A stretch of DNA of 44,588 nucleotides from Sperchopsis tessellata (GCA_033557685.1 JAWQRN010000057.1:1-44588); one strand, 5' to 3'. Numbered from the stretch's first letter, positions 32,042 through 44,495 are shown. Numbers and translations are program-made. The notes: generated by a model from the letters alone, not told the origin.

Positions 32042-33576
32042 AAGTTATGAGTGTATATATAAAAATATGGTAAAATTATAGTAAGTGCAGGAAAGAAATA
32101 GAAGTGAAGTTGTGTGCTTTACTGGAACTAACGTACACTTTGCCTCCACATATATCAAATTACCCTTCTAATAACTTATTTTTATTTCTTAAAATTTACT
32201 CAGGTCTTGTCAGATGTCAGCTATTCCCACTTCTTTTCATGTTTGTTGGATATTTTGGGTTAATTTTATTTTAGAGATTATATTTTAATTATATCCCTAT
32301 TACTGCGTCCTCTCAAATACTTTAGATTCGCTAACAGGCCAATATTTAACATTTCATTACTTCGCAGTACTTTTAATCCTCGCCAACAAAGTTTTATCAA
32401 AGAGATACCGCGAAGTTTCATTCCTCCTCGTGAAAATATTCGAAATGAATTGTTATTGTAAAGCCACGACGAAGACTTAATAATACGAGAGAGTTTTCGC
32501 AGTACATAAACATAAATCACGATATTCCCGAGTTCATATCCAGAGATATTCTAATCCGTTTATGCGGAGTTACTTATATTATTCTTTTAAAATTTAATCC
32601 AAGAATATTTCCTCCTTAAATTAAATTGCCTGGTAATGAAGACATTTTAATATAAGCTCGCCTATTCTCAAAGCTAATAACGCTGCTATATAAAGTCGCT
32701 GCATGGCGAAAAAGTACTAGATAATGAGAATTTCGTCTTGCAACGTTTCGGTCTGTTACATTGAAATGTGCCAACATAACTGATCTAAATTGGAGATTAT
32801 ATGCTTAATGAAATGGATCAAAATGTAATAATTAGGCAGGACAATAACGTACCAAACCTAATTGCGGTGGTTAATGTAGAAACTTACTGCTAACGATATG
32901 TGTGATCGTATTATACCAGAACATAATGACTTTTTAACAATACACCGTAAGCAAATTATAATATGAGCCTCATTATACTGGGAGTATTTGTCCATCTGTT
33001 GCCGGAAAACAATCTGTCTACTTGCATATTTAATAACTGTGTCAAAGGACAGACACTGATACTATGTCATTATTACTTTCGAAGATGTTTCTCAGACATC
33101 CATTCTTCTTCGGTTTTCTAGTATGGGAACTTATAATTAATGCAAATTAGTAGTTGCAATTAATGACATAATACAAAATTCACAACTTCGAAGGATCATA
33201 ACAACTGTTTAGTGTAAATGACCAAACAATACAATGATCTGGACCAACGATTAAACATAATTATCTCTCGAGTATCGGAGTATGTATAAGATAATGAACT
33301 ATTCAAAAAAGAAATTAATGGAAGTATTAAAAATTTCAATTCACGTTTTACTCATGGAATTTCGCAAACTATAGATAAGTAGGCAAATATATTACCTCCC
33401 TTTAATGCCTCAATTTTAAGGTTATAAGATTTACATTACTTTATTTGTCTTTACTGTACAGTAATAAACAAAACAATTTCGAATTTTAAATTCTGGTTTA
33501 ATAATATCTATCCTGGATTTATTCTAGCATCTTACAAAGTTCTGAATATCTTTGCTTCAGCATTTAATTCAACATG
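32042..33576. other. No gene recognised; ribozyme-like 3' half
   Basis: On minus near 32740-32775, AGACCGAAACGTTGC resembles the 3' half of a hammerhead; upstream ACATTTCAATGT forms a small hairpin, but no CUGAUGA core. The minus frame at 32278-32520 is unrecognised. Otherwise nothing. Confidence 0.3.
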
Positions 33577-34278
33577 TCAACAATACATTCTAATACGTTT
33601 TCTTTTCAAGGATATCTTGTGTGAAACTGTCGCACATCTTTTATAATAAAAATTCTGTTCATTCCTCTCTGTCTTATTGATAGTATGGAATACTCTTTGA
33701 GCCCCCTTATGGCAATGTTTGTTGTATAGAAATCTTTTGTATGGGGAGAATACTGTTTTGATATTATATTTTCTTAGTATGCGTACAATTCTGTACGTCG
33801 AATCCTTGACGAATGGTAGATGAGCAGTTGTTTTCACCTCAGTAGTATTTCTGTCAGCGATGGGTTGATTCCATTAGATAATAGCGTATCGGTGACTGTA
33901 CGCAATTCCTGGGAAAGCAGAGTAGTGTCACAAACTTGAAACCTCGCTATACGAGAGAGTTAATCATAGACATTTTCTGACAGTGATGCTGATATGCCAA
34001 TACACGCAAGTACCTATTGGTATGGGTGAGCTTACGATAAACAGAATGAATAAGTGTACAATCTGATATACGTTTCAACAGTACATCTAAGAAAGGAAGG
34101 GAGCCTTGCCATCCACGTAACGGAAAAACATTTAGGCTTTATATCGGAGGACGATAATGCCAGTTACTAAAATGCCTCCATAAAAATATTGACTACAACA
34201 GGGGACAATGGGGAACACATAGTAGCTCCAGATGATTGTTCGTAGAAATGGTCTCTAAGGAACATACATCTTTAATGC
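33577..34278 (-). pseudogene. Penelope copy, minus half of second inverted pair
   Basis: Reading on minus from 34278: the block before the LSP motif (same DNA as at 34500 on plus), a degraded LSP region, then RYVD at about 34115 joined directly to the SLPFLDVLLKR-type region by an internal deletion of roughly 100 bp. SVYRKLTHTNR follows, then the linker with VKDSTYRIVRILRKYNIKTV (33720-33810). The nuclease region is unrecognisable apart from a VFHTI remnant. Many stops. Confidence 0.8.
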
Positions 34279-35245
34279 TTCTTCGACCGATTGCCAGTGC
34301 AATAGATTCTCCCACATTTAAATTCGCCCGGTTTCTCACCCCGCTACTTAACAAATTCGTAAGACAATCCGAGTCCTACTTATGAAACTCTTCCCATTTT
34401 CTGGAACAGATTTCTAGTATAAGGCTAACTTCAACAGACTTAATGGTCAGCTTCGAAGGGGGAAGGCAATCTCTAGACATTGCGGTGCCGATGGAGGTCA
34501 AGTTATTTCTAATTTAGGGACCATTTCTACGAACAAATATCTGGAGCTACTATGTGTTTCCCGTTGTCTCTGTAGTTGCCAATATTTTTGTGGATGCATT
34601 TGAGCAATTGGCATTATCGTCCTCCAATGTAAAGCCTTGTAGTGTTGGTGCCGTTATGTAGATGACACATTTGTTATGTTTCACGAGACGAGAAGCAAAC
34701 GATGCCTTCTTGGATCACATAAACCCTCAACTCAACAATATACGTTTGACGATAGATATTTAGTTATCAGGCTCCTTTTCTTTGTTAGATGTATTTTTGA
34801 AATATAGATCAGATGGTACACTTCTTCATTCTGTTTATCGTAAGCCCACACATACCAATAGGTACTTGTATGCATTGTCACATCATCATCCCTGTCAGAA
34901 AATCTGTGATTAACTCTGTCGCTCAGCGAGCTTTCAAGTTGTGTCACACGGCCATACTGTTCCAGGGGTTACAGTCACCGATGCTCTTATTTAATGGATA
35001 TAACGTTTCAGGAATCCACCCATCGCTGACAAAAATACTCCTGAGCTGAAAGCCTACCATTGGTCAAGGTTTCGGTAGACAAAATTGCTCGAATATTAAG
35101 ACAATTTGATATCAAAACAGTAATCTTCCCGATCCAAAAGATTTTGCAAGTTTTCTCTTCTTCAAAAAATGTCATCCCTTGCAAAGTGAAGGGGTTTATC
35201 AGGTCGCTTATCCTTGTGGTAAAGTCTATATCAAATGGTCAATAA
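34279..35245 (+). pseudogene. Penelope copy, plus half of second inverted pair
   Basis: Begins at the junction with LRPIASAIDSPTF (34281) and runs through SHFLEQISSIRLTSTDLMVS, with motif A reduced to SFE (Asp lost, and the following part deleted). Then come the LSP block (about 34550) and motif C as RYVDDTFVMF with YVDD intact at 34655-34666. After frame changes: HSVYRKPTHTNR-like DNA near 34830, a linker with DKIARILRQFDIKTV near 35075, and a stump of the GIY-YIG nuclease near 35190-35240 (KVYI, no G). More of the RT palm survives here than in any other copy in the window. Confidence 0.85.
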
Positions 35246-35339
35246 GACGTTTCATGTTGCTTATTTATTATTGTTTTATATTCTTTAGCCTTATCGTCTG
35301 TATCATATGTTTCACACATCAAAGCTTTAATCTGGCGAG

Positions 35340-35385
35340 TTCGTTCTGAAGATGGATTAAAGGTTCTGGAAACGTTAACCCAACA
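35340..35385 (+). ncRNA. Hammerhead-like motif 3' of Penelope copy
   Basis: Core CUGAAGA at 35346-35352, stem II UGGA/UCUG (two wobble, two Watson-Crick pairs; 35353-35368), GAAA at 35369-35372, self-complementary ACGU at 35372-35375 as a two-pair helix III for a dimer, and U at 35376. Helix I GUU (35343-35345) pairs with AAC (35377-35379). All core positions fit except that the cleavage site is GUU, not GUC. It lies about 100 bp past the nuclease stump, same strand, where Penelope elements carry ribozymes. Confidence 0.4.
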
Positions 35386-36046
35386 TTTAGTTTTATTTTT
35401 TATTATATTTTTGTCAACGAGATCATTATGAGTGTATAGTTCTTTTTATATTTCTTAATATCACTTTTACATCTTTCATAGCATAGTTAAAAACTTGGAA
35501 ATGGACTATTAGTTTAGCTGTATAAAAAAATATTTAGTAAATGTGATGGATAGTTATTCATGAAGAAAGATAAATGATAATACCTCTAAAAACTGCCCCT
35601 CGATTAGGGCTCTCTATCAATTTGACTCCCTTTGTTGAGGGCTCCATACTTAGCATGTGTCATTTTTGTGAATAGGGTAGAATTTTAAGTCCTTGTATTG
35701 TGGTTGTAAGGTAGAAAGTTTATATAAAAACGATGTATATGTAATTTTAAGTGAAATTTGATCTACCTAGTTGGGGATTTATTTGAAAAAGGTATATAAA
35801 TATTTTCTGCGACAGCTGCGAAATATCAATTTTAAGAATTTGCCTTAAAATAGAAAATGTTAATCAATAAATTGTGAATTTATAATATGTGAGTATATGT
35901 ATAATATGCTTGTTATATACATAACCCACCCCCGTTTTTATCAGAATGTATGTATCTACCAAGTATAACAATTTAAGGACATAATACAACAATAATAATG
36001 CTAACAAAGGTATTAATGCAAAACCAATACAAAATATATTTTTTAC
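35386..36046. other. No gene recognised
   Basis: AT-rich spacer; the minus frame running from 36244 down to 35864 continues here with a hydrophobic stretch (about 35950-36030). Confidence 0.35.
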
Positions 36047-36176
36047 CAAGTTGGATTCCGATGGGCATCTTTCAGTACAGGGTGATATATGTTTTGTTAT
36101 ATGGCATTCGTGATTAGAGTTCATAAAACGTTTTAATAAATTATATGTTATGACAGTTAAAGTGACATTGCTTTGT
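36047..36176 (-). other. Cysteine-containing exon candidate
   Basis: Within a 126-codon minus frame (35864-36244). This 130-nt part lies between a good acceptor (TTTACTCCTAG, AG at 36177-36178) and a GTAAAA donor (36045-36046). It reads TLTVITYNLLKRFMNSN, then HECHITKHISPCTERCPSES with a C-x8-C-x3-C pattern. It looks like part of a secreted, disulfide-bonded protein. If the frame is not spliced, it continues into a hydrophobic segment IGFALIPLLALLLLYYV that could span a membrane. Family not recognised. Confidence 0.3.
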
Positions 36177-37235
36177 CTAGGAGTAAACAGGAACACACAT
36201 TTCACGTCCCGGGACCTATCGGGACGACTTATACAACAGAACAAACAGGATATCGGAGGGCAACACAGGTCAAAATGGAAGGCACTTGCCTACATTTTAA
36301 TGCCAACCACTCCCAAATACCTGATTATCAAATCATACACCGTTTTGTCTACGGAGAGATATAAGTAGATATATTATGATTCACATTGTTATGTCTCTAT
36401 TGAAAGAGACTGATTTCAAGGTCAGGTTAGGGTCCCTGATGTATTGGAATTTTGTTAAATATGATATGACAACAATTTTCCCGCTAGCATAATCAATTTA
36501 ATAAGAATTCTCATTGTTATCATTTATGTTCTCATCAATTTCAGAAACTTTACTTTTCTCATATCCTTACGATTTTTTTGCCTCAAGTACGATGCAAACA
36601 ATTCAACTGGTTGTTTACAATATGAAAATAAAATGTAACGAAAATGGTTTGATTCCTTCTCCAGAAAAATTTTGCGTTTTCATGTTTTACTAGAATTAAA
36701 TCTTGGGATCAAATTTTATAATACATTCCGGCCTAATGGTACAGACGTACATTAGCAAAAATCCAACATTTTGTCAGTGTTAGAACATCCATGCACTTTG
36801 AAACAGCACATAATTAATTTTAAATGATTAGAATTTTTTTAATTACAAGATGGTGCACATATCAGTAGCCGCTAGAATTAAACATGAAATGAGAAATATG
36901 TGTTTACTTCTTGGTATAACTATGCTTACTGTATGTGATAGTAGGATTCAATTAAATTCTAGAGTACATTGCAAAAAAAGGTTATAAAGTAGAACTGTTG
37001 GTAAATGATAGACTTGTCATTTTACTAATATTTTTTGAAAGCATATACTTCGAAACACTGTACAATGTATTTTACTTTGCTATTGTAGAAGAGCTTGCAC
37101 TGCAATTTAAAGTTAAAAAAATATATGCAATTCTATAAACACATATAGGTCATAATATAAAAGTACCATATTGTAGCTACACCTATACTATGTCGATGAA
37201 ATGCAACTTGCTATTAGTAGAGGAAAAGGTCTGAA
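36177..37235. other. No gene recognised
   Basis: Two overlapping plus frames (36150-36368, 36173-36364) show no domain. A small GC-rich palindrome (GTCCCGGGAC) is at about 36207-36216. Rest AT-rich. Confidence 0.35.
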
Positions 37236-39250
37236 TATGGGCCCTGTTATTAATATGGGCGACTACAGAAGTGTCGCGCAGTCCATGTTCGGTAAGCTGT
37301 TATTATGAGTTTCAGCAGGACTTGCATTGAATTCCGTTGTGATTTTTCAAGCCGTTGTTTTGGAATAAACGTTTTTGTGGTCATACGAATATTGAGTTAT
37401 TTAACCTCAAAAAATGACGTTTATATTCTTGTAATGTCCAATGTTGGGACTATGGGCCTTTTGAAGGGTCACATTATGCGACAGGGCCTATATTCCGACC
37501 ATACTTTACATTCAGTCTTTTATTTCTAGATTTCAATACCGCCAAGTATACCAACAATTGTACCAGCAAATTTAAGGGAAACTTGGAATTCCGATGATAT
37601 GAAAAAAGCTATGAAGGTAGCTAATAAAGATAATGGGCTTAAGAAATGATTCTAAACATTTCAAAGGACCAAAGTCGACACAGCAAAGATTAATACGAAA
37701 ACAAAAAGAACACATTGTACAAGCTTAAGAAATAGTTTAAACTCAACTGTGTTAGAAAGGGAGTTAGAAGAACAACTTGTTCAATATATTATAAGTATGG
37801 AAGCTGCATAATATGGATTAACAAGGAAAGACATTCCCAGTATGGTGTTTAAGTTGGCTGTAAGAAATGGAGAGCCAATCAATTTAAAAATACTATAGCA
37901 GGTCGGAATTGGCAGAACGCATTTTTAAATCGCCAGTTGCTTTCAATTCTAAGACCAACTTCTACTTCGTTCGGCCAAGGACAAGATTTCAACCAAAAAA
38001 TGTGGAGGAGTTTTTTAATAATATGGAAAATTAATAGAACAAACACAATTTTTTTGTACCATAGGATTTGCAATGTTGATGAAACGGGTTTGTCAATTGT
38101 TCAAAGCAAAGTTGTGCAAGTTGTAAACAATAAAGCAAAAATAGCGTCCATAACTTCGGCCGAGAGTTCTTCATTCGTAATATTTATTGCACCAATGAGC
38201 GCCGGTGGTTAGTTTTTCCTTCCTATGCTGATATTTCTGAAAATCTGAATAATCAATTAATACTTGGCACTCCACCAGGTTAAGTATATGAAGTTCATCC
38301 CAGTAGATGGGCCCAACAGAACATGTTCACGGAACGGATAAGACATTTTATTGGGTTTGTAAAACCAACTAAATAATCTCCATAATCTAGATGTAATTCA
38401 TTTAATTACATTACTAATGTTTCGTTACCACCACATTTTGCACACAAGCTATAACCGCTCGATACAATCTTCATGGGTGGTTTTAATGCCTACTATAGCA
38501 AGAAAATCAGGAATTGGTCAGTGTGACCTGGCTGAGTTGCTAGGAAAAGCATACTAAAGATCACAGTCCGGTGAAAACGCTACTATAATCGAAAAAACTT
38601 CAGCATAATAGCCAAGAAGTTTGGAAAAACAATTCCAAACTACAAACTCATCAAGGATGTTCTAATGATAGAGACTTACCTCGTAGTCAGTAATCAGTCG
38701 GTCTTCTAAATATTCTAATGTTTCTTGACCATCCACAAAATATCAACCCATTGGTGGCCTCAAAAATGCTTCTTTGTTCTAAGGATCCAAGCTTTTCTAA
38801 ACCACCAACAGTGAACCAATCCGTAAAGCTTGTTTCTCCTGTTGATATTTCACCCTTTTCCGTCATAAAAAAGAAGGCAGCCACTCTCGGAATAGAATCT
38901 CAGATTATCATTCAGTTACAAAAACCACACGAAAGTACTTAACAGACCACGTCCGAATCGGGATTCTCTTTTAAACCGAAAAAGTTAAAGAAAACAAGAA
39001 AATCTGATTGGGAATACAACCCTGAAGAAGAAAACGAATATTTATTTCACCTGACAACGACATGGACGTTCATGAAATTCAACCAAGATATTCATAGATG
39101 ATGAAGAAGTTTCTCGCTCTTTTGTGAGGGTTTTTCTCAGAAGATAGGGAGAGCTTTGGGTCTGGCGGCTAATGTGTAAAATGTGGGCGCATAGACAATG
39201 CTCAAGAGCTGAAAAAGATTGTAATGTTTGCGATATTTGCCACTAATTTG
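37236..39250 (+). pseudogene. pogo/Tigger-like transposase, inactive
   Basis: DDE transposase of the pogo/Tigger group (jerky-like). Blocks: ETWNSDDMKKAMKVANKDNG (37588-37650, CENP-B-like helix-turn-helix), then ELEEQLVQYIISMEAA with YGLTRKDIPSMVFKLAVRNG (37765-37875), a PTSTSFGQGQDF block (37950), and NVDETGLSIVQSK with the first catalytic Asp at 38078-38080. SAESSSFVIFIAPMSAGG follows, then a PPG...HPSRWAQQNMF block (about 38275). The second catalytic block (LLLDGHxSH) is deleted between VKPTK and LDVIHL near 38370. The tail has CKMWAHRQC and CDICH (39180-39243), a remnant of a PHD-like zinc finger. Frame changes and stops throughout. Possible terminal repeats near 37236 and 39570 share only short GGGC-containing blocks. 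Confidence 0.85.
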
Positions 39251-42200
39251 TTAAATCCATGATTAGAAAATTAATTTTAGTTTATTGTTCGAAGTTTAAT
39301 TTTTATCTAGTTTTAATGTCTCCTATAATTTTTAATGATATACCCAAATGCCATACACTCATACATATTCGTATTTAAACACATTCCCTACACTGTATTC
39401 TATAGCAAAAAATTGACAAATTATCATATTTTTCTACTATTTGCAACAATGCAGTTGTTACTATTTTAGTTAAGTCTTTAGGCGAGACGTATTGCAAAAT
39501 TTAGATACATTTTTGAGAAATTTGTAAATTTACAACGAGAAAAAACAAAGGGAGGCCCGTAATAGAACATTTTACTCCACATTAAGTTTCGTATGCTACC
39601 TACTTATAACTCTAATACCAAAAGAAGGAAGTGAGTTAGACATATATATTCTACTGTTATTAAAAATATGGATAGCTGTTCCAGGGAACTAAACAAAAAT
39701 TTCTCATTTCAACTTTAGTAAGGTGGTTTGTTTTATTTTACGTCTGAAATCCATAACAGAGTAGCCACCCTTGATACAGTCAAATTCCTTTGCCACGCTT
39801 TTTCTTTGACTATTCTAACGATAAGTTATTGTACAGTTTCTGCTTTTAGAAAAACTCCCTACGGGTATGTTTATAGTAAGTATCTCAAAAACAAACATGA
39901 ATATCTGGAATATCTCCAGAAATATAGTCTATAGTTTCTTTATGTTGCAAATTGTCTTGGAATTGGAAGAATGTCACGGATTACTTTTATAAGACTGCCA
40001 TTGAGGCCATTTACATTGTTCATAATATTGCAATATGTCATTGACAGCGGATAATATATACAAATAACCAAAAAAATATATTTCATCTATGGGATTCAAT
40101 AAGGCTTCTTTTAAAAGAAAATGAAACATCTCTATTAATATTACTTCTATTTTTTCACTCCTACATTGGTAACAACATAATTGTTTTACAAAACGTATTC
40201 ATTAATATTAGAGATCTAACAAATAATGTAGTTCACTTACTTATATTATTTCTTCTGCTATATCAGCTTCAGCATATTTTATATTTTGCTTTGCATTCAA
40301 AAACAACGTACATTTTTTTAGTCTCAAGTTTCACTAAAATTATTTCTAATATTGCTCCTCAAATCTCTAGCATCTTATTTTAAATATGTGAATAACGAGC
40401 GTATAATGTCCTAAATACGTAAGATCCGTCAAACAGAAACATTTAAGTAGCATATGCTTGCATAATAAACAGTGCTTACAGAAATTATAGTATTTAAAAG
40501 AAGCTACCAATGAGTTATGGAGAGTGAAACTTATAAAGAAGAGATTTTTTGAGCATCATTCTGCTCATATATTAGTCGTAGGATGTACTAATGTACCAGT
40601 AATGAATAAACTTAATTCCATTGTTTTAATCTTAACGATCTGTTCTAGCCCTCAATATGTCAAATGAGATTAAGTTGTTGGAAGTTTGTGCATTTTTGAA
40701 AGTGTAACGTTGCACGTATTATGAAGTTTACCTCTTAAAGTATGTGAAGCAAACACGATTAACCGTTCTGAATTACAATAATTGAGAATTTACAGTATTA
40801 ATACATAACCATATTGTAACGTGCAAGAAAATAACATTGACGAATACAAACAAAATTTAAACGTTTCAACGTCACGTGGCATTGTAGAGATTAATCATCT
40901 ACACCATTTATGAATATGTTGAGGTATCTTATCAATTGCTCTGGTGAGCGGTCATATAATTCTAGAAGATATTAATTGTAAAGGGTCGTAAGAAACCGGA
41001 AATAACTTGTTAATTTATCGAAAAATATCTAATAAGGTTGTAAACAATCTACTGTAGCAGCTAAATATAAAGTTGAAATATGATATATCCCTATCTCCTT
41101 GGCACATGTATTGCAGACTACGTCAGCCAACAGAGTTGCATTTGTTATTTTAATCATAGCAGAATTCACTGCAAACGTCATTTCAAATTGCGGACGAGTG
41201 ATTTGGACGTACGTTTCGCGAAATGCCGCCGTTTCGTCAATGAACCTGTATCCAACTCTCTTTGAAACAGTGTAGCGTGGATTTTTCTCCTCGCTCTTAT
41301 GATTTTAGATTCTGCGGAAGGTAGATAGTGATAGTTAATTAATTGTGTATTAATTCCAAAATGGTAATTGGCAATATAGTACAACATTATTATTTTCTCA
41401 AAATGCCGCTCGAGTATTTACAAATGTAAACAATTTTGAAATACAACAAACAAACTTTCAATGTTTGTCGAGCTGCAATAGAGGGATTGACTATCAAGGA
41501 ACATCACAATTAGTGACTTGATGAAAACTCAAATATATATCTCATGTAAGCAAGCTGAGACTCTATATAATGGTACACAAACGTATTCAAGCGGTTATCT
41601 TGTAAATAGCTACAGCGAAGAATAACTAGACAAACATAAATAGTCGGATATTGATACTCAAGCTACAATTAGCTATAAAAACATGGGTGCCAGATTCCTT
41701 TAGGTTATAACTTGTACACATGACCTGCAAGAACAAATTGATTCTACTATCTGATGACTATGGAGAGGCCTGATGGATAAACAAATGTCAGAAATTCCAT
41801 AGCATGAAGTGGTAATGTGCTATAAATCAGGTAGTATTTCCCGACAATTGTTTGCGAACATGAAAGGAGACATCAACGTGTAGTAAAATCGATAATGTTA
41901 TACTAATTGCTGGCTGAAATAACACCTTAGTTCACCAGGAAATATTTGAGTAACAGCTAATGTAGGCACTTGGGTTACCTACCCATACTAATTTGACGCT
42001 CGATACTATCTCAGAGAAACGTGATACTTTTGATAACTCGAGTATTAATATTCATAATGACATAATATAGAGATGTGCAGACTACAATACTACAAGACTA
42101 CAAGAAGCTATACTTTCAAATAATTCAGATTCAATAGAAGATAACATAACTTTAAATAAGTTTCCTTTTTTTGTATGAATGGGATAAATTGTGATATATT

Positions 42201-42479
42201 TCACTACACAGCACTGATATATACTATTGTGACCCATAAGGAACATATCAGTTGTCACCTGTTAGTAAAGAAGCTAACCATGTATACAAAATCTTCCACT
42301 GTGTCCTTCACAGGATGATTACTTTCAAAAGAAAAGAGGCAAGTCACAAGGAATGATTGATAACTCAAGGAACCAGAATATTTTCTGCAAGAATGAAACT
42401 TCCATAGATATAATATAAGTTGTACATTGTAGATGTAAATTGAAGAAAATATTCTCAATATAACCAACAAAATAAGAGC
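39251..42479. other. Largely unrecognised sequence
   Basis: AT-rich, no gene found. The frames at 39728-39934, 41080-41265 (plus) and 41178-41387 (minus) are unrecognised. Two places on minus contain GAAACG with hammerhead-like surroundings: about 40858-40905 (GTTGAAACGTTT) and 41190-41225 (CGCGAAACGTACGTCC, where ACGTACGT is self-complementary), but neither has a proper CUGAUGA core and stem II. The minus frame at 42255-42542 overlaps the start of the next LINE. Confidence 0.35.
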
Positions 42480-43480
42480 TGCCTGGGAATTTACTAGAAG
42501 AATAATGAAGAAAGTGGCTAAGAGAAAGTTTGATGTGAACAAAATGTTGGATAGTTACTGTTCTACTGAGGATGCTTTAGTGCTGAGAACAATCACTTCG
42601 TGGATGTGTGTACAGATAAATTAGATGTAGTTAGATCAACTTAATTATACATACAAAATACCAAAAGTGCTGGAATGTATGAAACACTGGTTTTATTTTT
42701 AAAGCAGATGTATGTAACTTATCCTCTAAAAATCAGTGTTTATTAACAGGCTTTTTTCCACCGAGGCTGTAACAATTTATTATTAAGCCAATCCATAAGA
42801 AGGGTGATGTAAAAGATATGAACAACTACCAACCTACTATTATATTGCCAACAGTAAGCAAAATATTTGAAAAGGTTCATCGAATCAACCAATAAACTAT
42901 TTAAAAACCAACATAATTATATATCCAAGTCACCAAGGTTTCATAAAATAAAAATATACTGAAACAGAAATTGTAGATATTTTATCACTGTTTCAATAAA
43001 TTCTAAGACTAGAATGGCAGCGTATATCTTGATTTATCCAAAGTATTCAAATATTTGAATTGCAGCATAGTCTTTCAGAAGTTTAAAGCCTAAGGAATCA
43101 TTACAACTTCTTCAGAGCTATCTGCAAGATCGATATCAGAAGATCATACAAAAAGGAGTTCCAAACGGCTCGATATTGGGAGCATACTTTTTATGGTTTA
43201 TCTGAATGACCTACCACCTTCAATAGATTCATATGTGACAATGTATGCGGACATATATCAATGGTGGTATGTAGTGGTGACGGATGATTTGAGTACAAAC
43301 GCCGATGAATCGTTATCTACTGTAGCTGAATGGTTTATGATGAACGATCTACGAATGAACACTACTAAGTAAAATATTTTATTACACGATAACACTGAAC
43401 TGTTGGACTTGAAGCCGATGCTGAGGCAATTAGACACTTACTATTCAAAAGGAAGAGAATGTCCGTTACACCCTAGAAGA
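42480..43480 (+). pseudogene. LINE reverse transcriptase, Jockey/CR1-like
   Basis: Blocks in shifting frames: a NKMLDSYCSTEDAL segment (42540) like the spacer before the RT, IKPIHKKGDVKDMNNYQPT (42790), LPTVSKIFEKV (42850), YLDLSKVFKYLN (43025; motif A, Asp present), a LQSYLQDRYQK-like segment (43110), then SILFMVYLNDLP (43170-43215), a degraded motif C (MYADI with the second Asp changed, 43240), and AEWFMMNDLRMNTTK (43328-43372). The order matches Jockey- or CR1-type elements, a different group from the LINEs at 2257 and 28736. No endonuclease seen upstream. Confidence 0.8.
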
Positions 43481-43785
43481 AATTAGAACATTTTGGAAAT
43501 TTACCTGAGGAGAAGTCTGATTATATTTTGTACTAACTATGTACTTGTTGGTGTTATTTCTAAGTGTTTTAGATTCAGTTTTATGTAAAATTACCTGTTT
43601 TATACTTTGTGGTTTGTGTTTTTTTTTTACTGAATGTAGTTTAAGAATTTGTTTCTTCCTTGGCCGTACATAAATAAGTTATTTTCATATTCGATACATT
43701 CAAATATCAAACAAAACGGCCAAGTAAATATATTAAATACAGAAATGAACTACGCTTCGCAAATTGATGGGAAACAAACAGAAAT

Positions 43786-43829
43786 GCAGTGGACACGTGT
43801 TTCTGTCATTAAGACGTCATCAGCACTGC
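43786..43829 (-). ncRNA. Hammerhead ribozyme, array unit A (intact core)
   Basis: On minus: helix I GCAGUG (43824-43829) pairs with CACUGC (43786-43791) over six perfect pairs. Core CUGAUGA is at 43817-43823. Stem II CGUC/GACA with loop UUAAU (43804-43816) has three pairs plus a C-A next to the core. GAAA lies at 43800-43803, helix III is the palindrome ACAC/GUGU (43793-43800), and the cleavage-site C is at 43792, so cleavage falls between 43792 and 43791. All core bases are present. The palindromic helix III suggests cleavage as a dimer, as in other short-helix-III hammerheads. Confidence 0.75.
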
Positions 43830-44126
43830 TCTTGACAGTAATTAGCTGTTTTCCACGTACGAATACATATTTCATTCCTTGTATATATGTTTTGACATCG
43901 CGAGTGAGCATATTGTGAGAGGTATCGCAATGTTTCAATGTTGCAATTGAATCTACACGAAATTGCCGTTTTCGCATTAGATTAAGAATTTGTTGCTTCA
44001 TTGGCCGTACATAAATGTGTAATTTTAACATTTGATAAAATCAAATATCAAGTAAACCGACCAAGTCGATATATTAAATACAGAAATGCACTATATATCG
44101 CAAAATGATGGGAAACAAACAGAATT

Positions 44127-44169
44127 GCAGTGGGCACGTGTTCTGTCATTAAGACGTCATCAGCACTGC
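44127..44169 (-). ncRNA. Hammerhead ribozyme, array unit B (damaged)
   Basis: Same layout as unit A with helix I GCAGUG/CACUGC and CUGAUGA intact. One A of GAAA is deleted (GAAC) and the U before the cleavage site is C (GUGCC). Both changes should abolish cleavage. Confidence 0.65.
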
Positions 44170-44283
44170 TCTTGATAGTAATTTGCTATTTTCCACGAAC
44201 GAATGCATATTTCATTCCTTGTATGTATGCTTTGAGATCGAGAGTGAGCATATTATGAGAGGTATCGCAATGTTTCAATTTTA

Positions 44284-44337
44284 CAATTGAATAATCATCA
44301 CGCTAATTCGAAATTGATTGAAATGATTATTCAATTG
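44284..44337. repeat. Palindrome at head-to-head junction of units
   Basis: CAATTGAATAATCAT (44284-44298) and its reverse complement (44323-44337) flank 24 bp at the junction between units B and C. Confidence 0.8.
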
Positions 44338-44451
44338 CATCATTGAAACATTGCGATATCTCTCACAATATGCTCACTCGCGATCTCAAAGCATATATAC
44401 AAGGAACAAAATATGTATTCGTACGTAGAAAACAGCTAATTATTATCAATA

Positions 44452-44495
44452 GAAGTGCTGATGACGTCTTAATGACAGAAACACGTGTCCACGGC
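44452..44495 (+). ncRNA. Hammerhead ribozyme, array unit C (inverted)
   Basis: Core CUGAUGA at 44458-44464, stem II at 44465-44477, GAAA at 44478-44481, helix III ACACGUGU at 44481-44488 and cleavage C at 44489. Core intact. Helix I is reduced to three pairs (GUG 44455-44457 with CAC 44490-44492) because CACUGC has become CACGGC and GCAGUG has become GAAGUG. Confidence 0.65.

Noticed and set aside
41190..41225. GAAACGTACGTCC on minus, resembling a hammerhead with palindromic helix III
   Set aside because: The upstream UUGACGA could be a core, but the bases between it and GAAA do not form a stem II directly next to it.
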